Of a stretch of DNA of 33,134 bases, positions 25,544 through 33,134 are shown in pieces (within the stretch, counting starts at the first letter, position 1; every line of letters starts with the position of its first letter). A program made the position numbers and the translations under genes. This DNA comes from Desulfobacterales bacterium. GTDB lineage: Bacteria > Desulfobacterota > Desulfobacteria > Desulfobacterales > UBA2156. The DNA lies in the NCBI GenBank assembly GCA_027025555.1, contig JALVQN010000131.1:1-33134 (forward strand), given 5' to 3'. The notes under the pieces were generated by a model. That model saw only the letters and a list, made by a program, of their open reading frames with translations. It was not told the DNA's origin and made no database searches.

Positions 25544-28500
25544 GTGTATACCTGAAGATCCTGTTTTCCATCCTTCCCGTTTTACTCTTTTCCCTGGTGG
25601 GGGCCCTCGGAACCACCTACTATTTCTGCCGGGGGGCCCTTCGGGACCTGGCGGTCCACTGGCTCGAGATCCGTCTCGAGGAGGCGTATCAGCAGGCCGT
25701 GATTCAAGAAAAGATGCTCGAGCAGTTCAACCTGGAAGAAATTGTGGCCAGTGCCCGGAAAGCCCAGATGGATGCCGGGAAGATGATCGCCTCGGTGAAG
25801 GTGGGGGGAAACGGCTATGCCTTTGCCGTCAACCGAAGGGGTATGATCGCAGCACATCCGGATCCCGCCAAGATCCAAAAGCCCATGGCGGATTCCCGTT
25901 GGTTCGAAGCCCTTCACGGCGCCGAGCGGGGACGTGTCACCTTTGTCGAGAAAGGGCGCCGGTATTTTGCCGTCTTTAAACACTTTTCACCCTGGAACTG
26001 GTATATCCTGGTGGCCACGCCCGAAAAGGAACTGCTCGGTGCGCTGACCCGAACCCATCCCTATGTGGTGACCTTCGTCTTTTCCGGCGGAATCGGAGTG
26101 GCCATGGTACTCATCTTGATCTGCCGCCGGCTCACCGCCCCCTTGCTGGAAATTACAAGGGCCGCCGAACGCATCGGTGAGGGGGATTTGGAGGTGCGCA
26201 TCGCCGTCAAGAGGAAGGACGAACTGGGGAAACTGGTGGCAGTGTTTAATCAAATGGCCGACCGGCTATCGGAGAGCATGGCCGCCCTGAAACGGAGCGA
26301 AAAGCATTTCCGGCGCCTCATCGAAAACGCCTCGGATATCATCCTTCTTTTGGACAAAAAGGGGATCATGATTTATGCGACGCCTTCCCTGGAACGTGTC
26401 ATGGGGTATCCACCGGAGCAACTCATCGGCCGGTCCATTTTTGACTATGTGCATCCCGAGGACCTTGATGCGGTACGCGGGCGGTTTGCTGCCTTGGTAC
26501 AACGGCCGGGGATCACAATGGGAGGGGCATACCGTTTTCGACGAAGGGACGGTTCCTGGCGTTACATGGAAGGGGTGTCCAACAACATGCTGGAAGACCC
26601 GGCCGTATCCGGCATCATCGTGAATGCCCGGGATGTCACGGAAAAAAAGCATATGGAGGCCCTCCGGGAGGCCAAGCGGGCCGCAGAGTCGGCCAGTCGC
26701 GCCAAAAGCGAATTTTTAGCCAACATGAGCCATGAAATCCGGACCCCCCTGAATGCCGTGGTGGGGCTGATCAACTTGATGCAAAAGACGGATCTCACCC
26801 CCAAGCAGCGGGATTACCTCGCCACCATGCATCGGTCTGCAGGCGTGCTTTTGGCAATCATCAACGATGTCCTGGATTACGCCAAAATCGAAGCAGGCGA
26901 AATGATCCTGGAAGAGAAGGTCTTCGAACCGGGAGCTGTGGTGGACCATGTGGTGGGCCTCTTTTCAGAGCAGGTTTCGGAAAAAGGCCTGGAACTGATG
27001 ACCTTTATTTCCCCCCAGGTGCCTGAAGCCGTCAGGGGCGATCCCACCAGGCTGGAACAGGTGCTGATGAACCTTGTGAGCAACGCCGTCAAATTCACCG
27101 CAGCCGGGGAGATCGTCATCCGGGTTTTGCTGGAAAGCCGCGATTCAGATGCCGTCCGCCTCCGATTCTCCGTGAAAGATACCGGAATCGGGATTGCCGA
27201 AGAAAAGCGTTCCCAACTGTTCTATCCGTTTACCCAGGGCGATGCGTCTTTTACCAGGAAATACGGGGGGACCGGCCTTGGTTTGACCATTTCCAAGCGC
27301 ATCGTCACCGCCATGAACGGGGATATACGGGTGGAAAGCCGGGAAGGCGTCGGCTCAGACTTTATCTTTACGGTAAATTTGAAACCCGTCCCCGGAACGG
27401 GTTTGTGGTTCACCGAGCGACGCGGACCCTGGACCGGAAAACGGGCCCTGGTCCTCCATCCCAATGCCACATTCCAGGAGATGATGCGTCATTTGATGCG
27501 TTCCTTTCAGATCGATACGGTTTCGGTTGCAAGTCTTCGGGAAGCCGTGGGGCTTTTCGATGCCCCGGGCGGCCGGGCCGACGCCGTGGACATGGCCTTT
27601 GTCAACGCCACATTGGCCGATGCCCCGGGGATCGAGGCGGCAAAAAAGATCAGGGCACAGGGCGTGGATTGTGAAATCAAAACAATTTTGATGGTCCCAT
27701 ACGGCTCTCAACACGGAATAGAATCCAAAGCAGCCGGTGCCGTGGATGCGCACCTGGAAAAGCCGGTCCGCATGGGCGCATTTCAGGAAGTGTTGAAGCA
27801 TCTCTTCCGGCGCCCCCAAGGGGCTCCGGAGATCCCGGAACCCGGGAAGATGCAGGGGGTGCACCCCCTGGGGAGGCTCCGCCTTCTGCTGGTGGAAGAC
27901 AACCCCATCAACCAGGAGGTCCAGCGCGAGATCCTATTAATGTCGGGGATGGCGGTGGATGTGGTCCAAAACGGGAAACAGGCCGTATCCGCTGTCCGGA
28001 AGTCAGCATACGACCTGGTCCTGATGGACATCCAGATGCCCGTCATGGACGGGATCGAAGCCACACGGGTCATCCGAACGGATGCAAAATTCCGGGATCT
28101 CCCCATTGTGGCCATGACGGCCCATGTCTTTTCAGGGGAACGCAAACGGTGCATGGCCGCGGGCATGAATGATTACCTGGCAAAGCCCGTGGATCCGGAG
28201 CTCTTGTTGAAGGTGATCGCCAAGTGGACCAAGAGGTCCCGGGCCGATGTCACCCGTGGCGTTTCCAACCGGGATGTCCGGCATCCGGAAACCCCTTCCC
28301 CGGTGGTGGATCTGTCCGAGGCCCTTTCAAGGATCAGTGGCAGGCGGGTCCTCCTGGATAAGATGATGCACATGTTTGCCGATTCCTACAAAAACGCCGC
28401 GGAAAGGATCCGGCAAATGGTTGCCGCAAGGCATCGACAGGAGGCCGCCGAGTTTTGCCATTCCATGAAAGGTGCGGCCGGGAGCATCTCCGCCAAAAGG

Positions 28501-28665
28501 GTCTATGATGCGGCCGCTGACCTGGAGAAGGCCCTCGCGGAAGGCGGCTTTGGCCCCGTAGCCGAACTTATCGAGCGTTTGGATGCGGAACTCCAGCAGG
28601 CCATCCGGTTCATCCAAGACCATGAGGCGGCCGGGCATTCATCTGAAAAGAACCGCGCCTTGTGA
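25540..28665 (+). CDS. Hybrid sensor histidine kinase: Cache-like - HAMP - PAS - HisKA - HATPase - pseudo-REC - REC - HPt
   Basis: ATG 25540 in ATGA overlap with SBP stop. GYAFAVNRRGMIAAHPDP (Cache), PAS, FLANMSHEIRTPLNAVVGL (HisKA), LMNLVSNAVKF...DTGIGIAEEKR...GGTGLGLTISKRIV (HATPase), LLVEDNPINQEV...YDLVLMDIQMPVMDGIEATR (REC), EFCHSMKGAAGSI (HPt). Confidence 0.93.
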   Translation: MSVYLKILFSILPVLLFSLVGALGTTYYFCRGALRDLAVHWLEIRLEEAYQQAVIQEKMLEQFNLEEIVASARKAQMDAGKMIASVKVGGNGYAFAVNRRGMIAAHPDPAKIQKPMADSRWFEALHGAERGRVTFVEKGRRYFAVFKHFSPWNWYILVATPEKELLGALTRTHPYVVTFVFSGGIGVAMVLILICRRLTAPLLEITRAAERIGEGDLEVRIAVKRKDELGKLVAVFNQMADRLSESMAALKRSEKHFRRLIENASDIILLLDKKGIMIYATPSLERVMGYPPEQLIGRSIFDYVHPEDLDAVRGRFAALVQRPGITMGGAYRFRRRDGSWRYMEGVSNNMLEDPAVSGIIVNARDVTEKKHMEALREAKRAAESASRAKSEFLANMSHEIRTPLNAVVGLINLMQKTDLTPKQRDYLATMHRSAGVLLAIINDVLDYAKIEAGEMILEEKVFEPGAVVDHVVGLFSEQVSEKGLELMTFISPQVPEAVRGDPTRLEQVLMNLVSNAVKFTAAGEIVIRVLLESRDSDAVRLRFSVKDTGIGIAEEKRSQLFYPFTQGDASFTRKYGGTGLGLTISKRIVTAMNGDIRVESREGVGSDFIFTVNLKPVPGTGLWFTERRGPWTGKRALVLHPNATFQEMMRHLMRSFQIDTVSVASLREAVGLFDAPGGRADAVDMAFVNATLADAPGIEAAKKIRAQGVDCEIKTILMVPYGSQHGIESKAAGAVDAHLEKPVRMGAFQEVLKHLFRRPQGAPEIPEPGKMQGVHPLGRLRLLLVEDNPINQEVQREILLMSGMAVDVVQNGKQAVSAVRKSAYDLVLMDIQMPVMDGIEATRVIRTDAKFRDLPIVAMTAHVFSGERKRCMAAGMNDYLAKPVDPELLLKVIAKWTKRSRADVTRGVSNRDVRHPETPSPVVDLSEALSRISGRRVLLDKMMHMFADSYKNAAERIRQMVAARHRQEAAEFCHSMKGAAGSISAKRVYDAAADLEKALAEGGFGPVAELIERLDAELQQAIRFIQDHEAAGHSSEKNRAL

Positions 28666-28829
28666 CTTTTATGCGGTTGCCGATCTCTTTGCAGCATATG
28701 AAAAGGAGGCTTCTTCCGGGGTGCCCGCTTTGTCCTTTTTCCGGGGGCTTTATTCAACGGCTTTCAAAGAAACAAGGCAAAAGCCCCTCCATAAGGTCAA
28801 AGGCGCCCAAAAGGGGGGTTTGGGTCAAG

Positions 28830-28858
28830 TTGACATCCCCCGTAAAGTTCATTATTTT
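28830..28858 (+). promoter_or_regulatory. Putative sigma-70 promoter for the TolC-MFP-RND operon
   Basis: TTGACA (28830-28835), 17-nt spacer, TATTTT (28853-28858), about 95 nt upstream of the TolC-like start. Confidence 0.6.
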
Positions 28859-28951
28859 GTATGCCTTAATGCACATGAAAGTTCCAAACTGCCATCTTTC
28901 GGGAAAAACGGTCGAGATTTTCGAATGTATAAAACAAGGGCGTTGACGAAA

Positions 28952-30325
28952 ATGAAAGCAAAGGGGTTTGCCCCGGGAGTGTGGGGGGTCTTATTCGTTT
29001 TATTCGGGGCATTGCACGGGACGGTTGGAAACGCAAAGGATGCCCCCGGGATGCCTTTAACCCTTGAAGAGGCCGTGCAAAAGGCCCTTTCCCGGCACCC
29101 GCAGATCAAGGCCGTCATGTATCAGATCGAGGGTGAAGATGCGGGCCTCAAAGGCGCGCGCGCCCCCCTGTATCCCCAGTTGCACCTGGCAGAGAAATTT
29201 AACCGCACCAACAATCCCATGTGGGCCTTCGGGACCCGGCTCAACCAGGAGCGGATTACCCGGGAGGATTTCGATCCCGACCGGTTGAACGATCCGGACG
29301 CCATCAACAATTTCAATACTTCTTTTTCCGTTTCCTGGCAGCTTTTCACCGGCGGGCGCACACGTGCCGGGATCGAACAGGCCGAGCAAAGGCAACAACT
29401 GGCCTTGGTATTGCTCCAAAAAACCCGCCAGGAGGTCATCGCCCACACCGCCAAGGCGTATATGGGGCTTGTTTTGGCAAGGGAGAACCTGGATGTGATG
29501 GGGCAGGCCCTGGATACCGCACGGTCTCATGTGGCGTTCATAGAATCCCGGTACCGGGGGGGATTCGTGGTCAAGAGCGACCTTCTCCGGGCCCGGGTCC
29601 GCGTGGCCGAGTTGGAGCAAAAGCACCTTAACGCCCAAAGCCAAGTGGCGGTGGCCCAGGCCGCGCTGAACGCGGCCATGGGGAACGCGGACAACCCTTC
29701 GATCCGAACGACCCCGCCGTTTAAGAGATCTTTCGAAAAGGACGCGCCCCTTGAGGTGTGGCTTGAAAAGGCCCTTTCCAGCCATCCGGATCTCGGGCGG
29801 TTGGATCTCATGCGGAAAATTGCCGAAAAGGAAATCCAAAAGGCCAAGGCGGGCCATTGGCCTTCGTTGCATCTGGTGGGGTCCTACGACCTGAACACCG
29901 AAGATTTCGGCGATATGGGAGACAGCTATGCCGTCGGCGCCATGGCCCGATTGGAGCTGTTCGGGGGAGGGCGCACAAAGGCCGGGATCCTCGCGGCAAC
30001 AGCGGCCCTGAAACGGGTCGAGGCACTTAAAAAGGCGATGCGATTGAAAATCGCACTTCAGACACGGCAAGCCTATTATGACGCCCAAAGCGCCCGAAAG
30101 CGGATTGAAGTGGCCCAAAGCGCCCTGGAACAGGCCGAAGAGGGCCTCCGCATCGTTGAAAACCGGTATCGCAACGGGATGCTTACCCTCGTCTCGTTGC
30201 TGGATGCCGAGACGGCCCGCCGGGAAGCCCAGCTCCTTCACTTCAAGGCGCTCCACGATTACAAAGTGGCCCAAATCGATCTCGCGCTTGCCGTGGGGAT
30301 CATCGACAGCGAATGGGTGAAATAG
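28952..30325 (+). CDS. TolC family outer membrane efflux protein
   Basis: MPLTLEEAVQKALSRHPQIKAVMYQIEGEDAGLKGARAPLYPQL...; start likely ATG 28952 (MKAKGFAPG..., signal peptide) or 28925, not 28583 as in the track. Confidence 0.9.
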   Translation: MKAKGFAPGVWGVLFVLFGALHGTVGNAKDAPGMPLTLEEAVQKALSRHPQIKAVMYQIEGEDAGLKGARAPLYPQLHLAEKFNRTNNPMWAFGTRLNQERITREDFDPDRLNDPDAINNFNTSFSVSWQLFTGGRTRAGIEQAEQRQQLALVLLQKTRQEVIAHTAKAYMGLVLARENLDVMGQALDTARSHVAFIESRYRGGFVVKSDLLRARVRVAELEQKHLNAQSQVAVAQAALNAAMGNADNPSIRTTPPFKRSFEKDAPLEVWLEKALSSHPDLGRLDLMRKIAEKEIQKAKAGHWPSLHLVGSYDLNTEDFGDMGDSYAVGAMARLELFGGGRTKAGILAATAALKRVEALKKAMRLKIALQTRQAYYDAQSARKRIEVAQSALEQAEEGLRIVENRYRNGMLTLVSLLDAETARREAQLLHFKALHDYKVAQIDLALAVGIIDSEWVK

Positions 30326-30335
30326 GGGGAGACAG

Positions 30336-31505
30336 ATGAAACATTTCAAAAGCCCGGTCTGCCTGGGTGCCCTTCTTATGATGCTGGTCTTGTCGGGTTG
30401 CAACGGGAAGATCGAACCCGGCCATACCCCGGCCAAAGAAGGCCGTCTCATCCGGGCGCCGATAGCCGTTGTCAAGACCTTCAGCCTTACCGAGCCCTAT
30501 GAAGCGGTGGCAACGGTGACGGCCAGGGTCCATGCCACCGTTTCAAGCAAGATCATGGGGACTGTGCTGGAAGTCCGCGTGGAAGAGGGGGACCGGGTCA
30601 AGAAGGGGGATGTGCTGGTGCGCATCGACGACCGCCAGGTCACCGCCCGCCTGGAACAGGCCCGGGCCGCCCTTGATGAAGCCAGGCGCGGTGTGGCCTC
30701 GGCCGAATCGGCGAGGGATGCGGCGAGGGTCGCCGCGGAACTGGCCGAAACCACCTATCACCGTTATGAGCGCCTTCTCAAGGAGCAATCGGCCACGCAA
30801 CAGGAGTTCGATGAGGTGGAGGCCCGTCACCGCCGGGCCCAGGCCGCCCTTGCCCAGGCCGAAGCCGGATTGGCCGGGGTTAAAAACCGGGTGAAACAGG
30901 CCGAAGCCGCCGTGAAGGCCGCCGCCGTCTCGAAAAAGGATGCCGTCGTCCGAGCGCCCTACGACGGCCGTATTACCCGGAAATGGATCCATGCGGGGGA
31001 TCTCGCCGCCCCGGGATTGCCCTTGATCACCCTGGAAAAGGAAGGACGCTACCGGGCGGAGCTGCGCCTCCCGGAAAGGCACATGAGGGACATCCATCCG
31101 GGGCAGCGGGTCACGGTGTCGGTCCCCGCCCTTGGGGCCGTCTCCCTCAAGGGCGTCATCGGTCGCATCACGCCCAGCGCCGATGCAAGGAGCCGATCCT
31201 TTCTCGTGAAGGTGGACCTCCCGGAAGAGGCGGCGTTGCGTTCCGGGATGTTTGCCCGCGTTTTGATTCCCCTGAAGGGCTCCGGAAGGGTGGTCATCCC
31301 CCAAAAAGCCCTGGTGAGGCAGGGCCAGCTTTCGGGGGTCTATGTCCTGGAGGAAGGAAATGTGGCCCGGTTCCGGCTGATTCGAACCGGGAAGACCCTG
31401 GACGACCGCATCGAAATTCTTTCCGGCCTCAAACCCGGGATGCGGTATGTCGCTGTCCCGCCTCCCACCCTTGAAGACGGCATGAAAGTGGAGAACGTTT
31501 CATGA
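30336..31505 (+). CDS. RND efflux periplasmic adaptor (membrane fusion protein)
   Basis: Lipobox [63 protein letters not shown]...[29 protein letters not shown]. Confidence 0.93.
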   Translation: MKHFKSPVCLGALLMMLVLSGCNGKIEPGHTPAKEGRLIRAPIAVVKTFSLTEPYEAVATVTARVHATVSSKIMGTVLEVRVEEGDRVKKGDVLVRIDDRQVTARLEQARAALDEARRGVASAESARDAARVAAELAETTYHRYERLLKEQSATQQEFDEVEARHRRAQAALAQAEAGLAGVKNRVKQAEAAVKAAAVSKKDAVVRAPYDGRITRKWIHAGDLAAPGLPLITLEKEGRYRAELRLPERHMRDIHPGQRVTVSVPALGAVSLKGVIGRITPSADARSRSFLVKVDLPEEAALRSGMFARVLIPLKGSGRVVIPQKALVRQGQLSGVYVLEEGNVARFRLIRTGKTLDDRIEILSGLKPGMRYVAVPPPTLEDGMKVENVS

Positions 31506-33134
31506 AGTCCAGGATCGGACCTTCCGGGAAAATCGCTTCCTTTTTCATCGACTCCAAGCTGACCCCGCTGGTGATCGTTGCATCCATACTCCTGGGCATC
31601 GCGGCGGTGGTGGCCCTGCCTCGTGAGGAGGAGCCCCAGATCATCGTTCCCATGATCGATATTTTCGTGAAGATGCCCGGCGCCAGCGCCGAGGAGGTGG
31701 AACAGCGCATCACCTATCCCATGGAGAAGCTCTTGTGGGAGATTCCGGGGGTGGAATACGTCTATTCCACTTCAAGCCCCGGCATGTCCATGGCCGTGGT
31801 GCGGTTTTATGTGGGGCAAGACGAGGAAAAATCCATCGTCCGGCTCCAGTCCAAACTCATGGCCAACTATGACCGCATCCCCTGGGCGGCCTCGCCCCCC
31901 CTCATCAAGCCCCGGTACATCGACGATGTTCCCATCCTGGCACTGACTTTCTGGAGCGATGATGCGGATCACTACCTGTTGCGCCGGGTGGCCGCGGAGG
32001 TGGAGACGGTCATCAAGCGGGAAACCAACGTCTCCATCACCACGCTCATCGGCGGAACACCCCGGCAGATCCGTGTCCAGCTCGATCCGGCCCGGCTGGC
32101 GGCCCGGGGACTCTCCGTGGCGGCGGTGGCCATGAGGATCCAGGGGGCCAACCAGGAATCGGATTCCGGACAATACCCCTCCCCCCGGGGACAGGTCCTG
32201 ATCCATACCGGGGCCTTTTTAAAGACCGTAACCGATGTCAAGCGCCTGGTGGTGGGGGTGCATCAGGGCAGGCCCGTCTATCTGGAAGATGTGGCCCAGG
32301 TGGTGGACGGCCCCGGTGAAATCGATCAGTACGTCTTTTTCGGCATGGGGCCCGCGGCGGAACCGGAAGCGGCGTCCCCGTCGTCGTCAGCCCCGGTTTT
32401 TCCCGCCGTGACGCTGACCGTGGCCAAGCGGAAAGGGACCAACGCCATCGATGTGGCCCATAAGATCCTCAAGAGGATCGAAACCGTCCGCGGAAGTCTC
32501 CTGCCGCACAACATCCACATGACCGTCACGCGCAACTACGGGGAAACGGCCAAGGAAAAATCCGACGAACTCTTGTTCCACATGATGATCGCCGTGGTCT
32601 CGGTGACCTTCTTGATCGGGTTGACCCTGGGGCGCCGGGAATCGGGCGTCGTGGCCTTTGCCATCCCCGTCACCCTGGCCCTCACCATGGCCATTTTTTA
32701 CCTCTACGGATACACCCTCAACCGCATTACCCTCTTTGCCCTCATCTTTTCCATCGGCATATTGGTGGACGACGCCATTGTGGTGGTGGAGAACATCGTC
32801 CGGCATTACCATTTGCCTGAAAATCAGGGCCGGTCCCGTTTCACCGTGGCCATAGAGGCCGTGGACGAGGTGGGGAACCCCACCATCCTGGCCACACTCA
32901 CCGTGATTGCCGCCATCCTGCCCATGGCCTTCGTGGGCGGGCTCATGGGTCCCTACATGCGCCCCATCCCGGTGGGGGCGTCGGCGGCCATGGTCTTTTC
33001 CCTCTTGGTGGCGTTCATCGTCACCCCCTGGGCGTCCACGCGCCTGCTTGGAAGGGAAGGCCCTTCCACTTCGAAAGAGGCCCACGGCCGGGAGGACTGG
33101 AGTACGCGCCTGTACCGCCGGGTCATGTCCCCCT
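31502..33134 (+). CDS. RND efflux transporter permease, N-terminal part, truncated by window edge
   Basis: My translation from ATG 31502 (ATGA overlap with the adaptor): [102 protein letters not shown]...[21 protein letters not shown]... Open to the window end, so absent from the track. Confidence 0.93.
   Translation, partial: MKSRIGPSGKIASFFIDSKLTPLVIVASILLGIAAVVALPREEEPQIIVPMIDIFVKMPGASAEEVEQRITYPMEKLLWEIPGVEYVYSTSSPGMSMAVVRFYVGQDEEKSIVRLQSKLMANYDRIPWAASPPLIKPRYIDDVPILALTFWSDDADHYLLRRVAAEVETVIKRETNVSITTLIGGTPRQIRVQLDPARLAARGLSVAAVAMRIQGANQESDSGQYPSPRGQVLIHTGAFLKTVTDVKRLVVGVHQGRPVYLEDVAQVVDGPGEIDQYVFFGMGPAAEPEAASPSSSAPVFPAVTLTVAKRKGTNAIDVAHKILKRIETVRGSLLPHNIHMTVTRNYGETAKEKSDELLFHMMIAVVSVTFLIGLTLGRRESGVVAFAIPVTLALTMAIFYLYGYTLNRITLFALIFSIGILVDDAIVVVENIVRHYHLPENQGRSRFTVAIEAVDEVGNPTILATLTVIAAILPMAFVGGLMGPYMRPIPVGASAAMVFSLLVAFIVTPWASTRLLGREGPSTSKEAHGREDWSTRLYRRVMSP

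Noticed and set aside
28662-28946. 94-aa ORF between the histidine kinase and tolC-like gene
   Set aside because: No recognisable family, overlaps the putative efflux promoter, composition resembles intergenic translation.
29057-30475. 472-aa minus-strand ORF opposite the TolC-like gene
   Set aside because: Antisense artefact of codon bias; no domain signal.
1-33134. CRISPR arrays, tRNA/rRNA genes, transposases, integrases, prophage or retron-like elements
   Set aside because: No regularly spaced repeats, tRNA-like cloverleaf, or mobile-element protein signatures were recognised on either strand.

Overview
33.1 kb high-GC, gene-dense bacterial chromosomal window. The gene families suggest Desulfobacterota/deltaproteobacteria, but this is inferred from family resemblance, not measured. 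I see mostly housekeeping genes: anaerobic RNR nrdD (minus strand, truncated at the left edge, absent from the ORF track); a ChaN-like lipoprotein; a ccdA / thioredoxin-fold / NUDIX operon; proC; yggT-divIVA; two PilT-family ATPases followed by a zinc-ribbon/receiver-like protein, an MBL hydrolase and a 31-aa membrane microORF; pyrF; selA; a GGDEF-like/TPR protein; gmhA with an uncharacterised protein and a TIM-barrel isomerase; fmdB-hemC-cobA/hemD; FKBP; an MBL hydrolase; ABC-F; an orphan solute-binding protein coupled to a hybrid histidine kinase; and a TolC-MFP-RND efflux operon truncated at the right edge (the RND gene is also absent from the track). I found no CRISPR array, rRNA, tRNA, transposase, prophage or obvious defence island. 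The items most worth checking are a pair of NrdR-box-like palindromes upstream of nrdD, a 61-aa diacylglycerol-kinase-like N-terminal fragment upstream of pyrF, the 31-aa overlapping microORF, the gmhA-unknown-TIM module, the PilT-linked zinc-ribbon/receiver-like protein, and the SBP-histidine kinase pair. I do not see a clear-cut new system.
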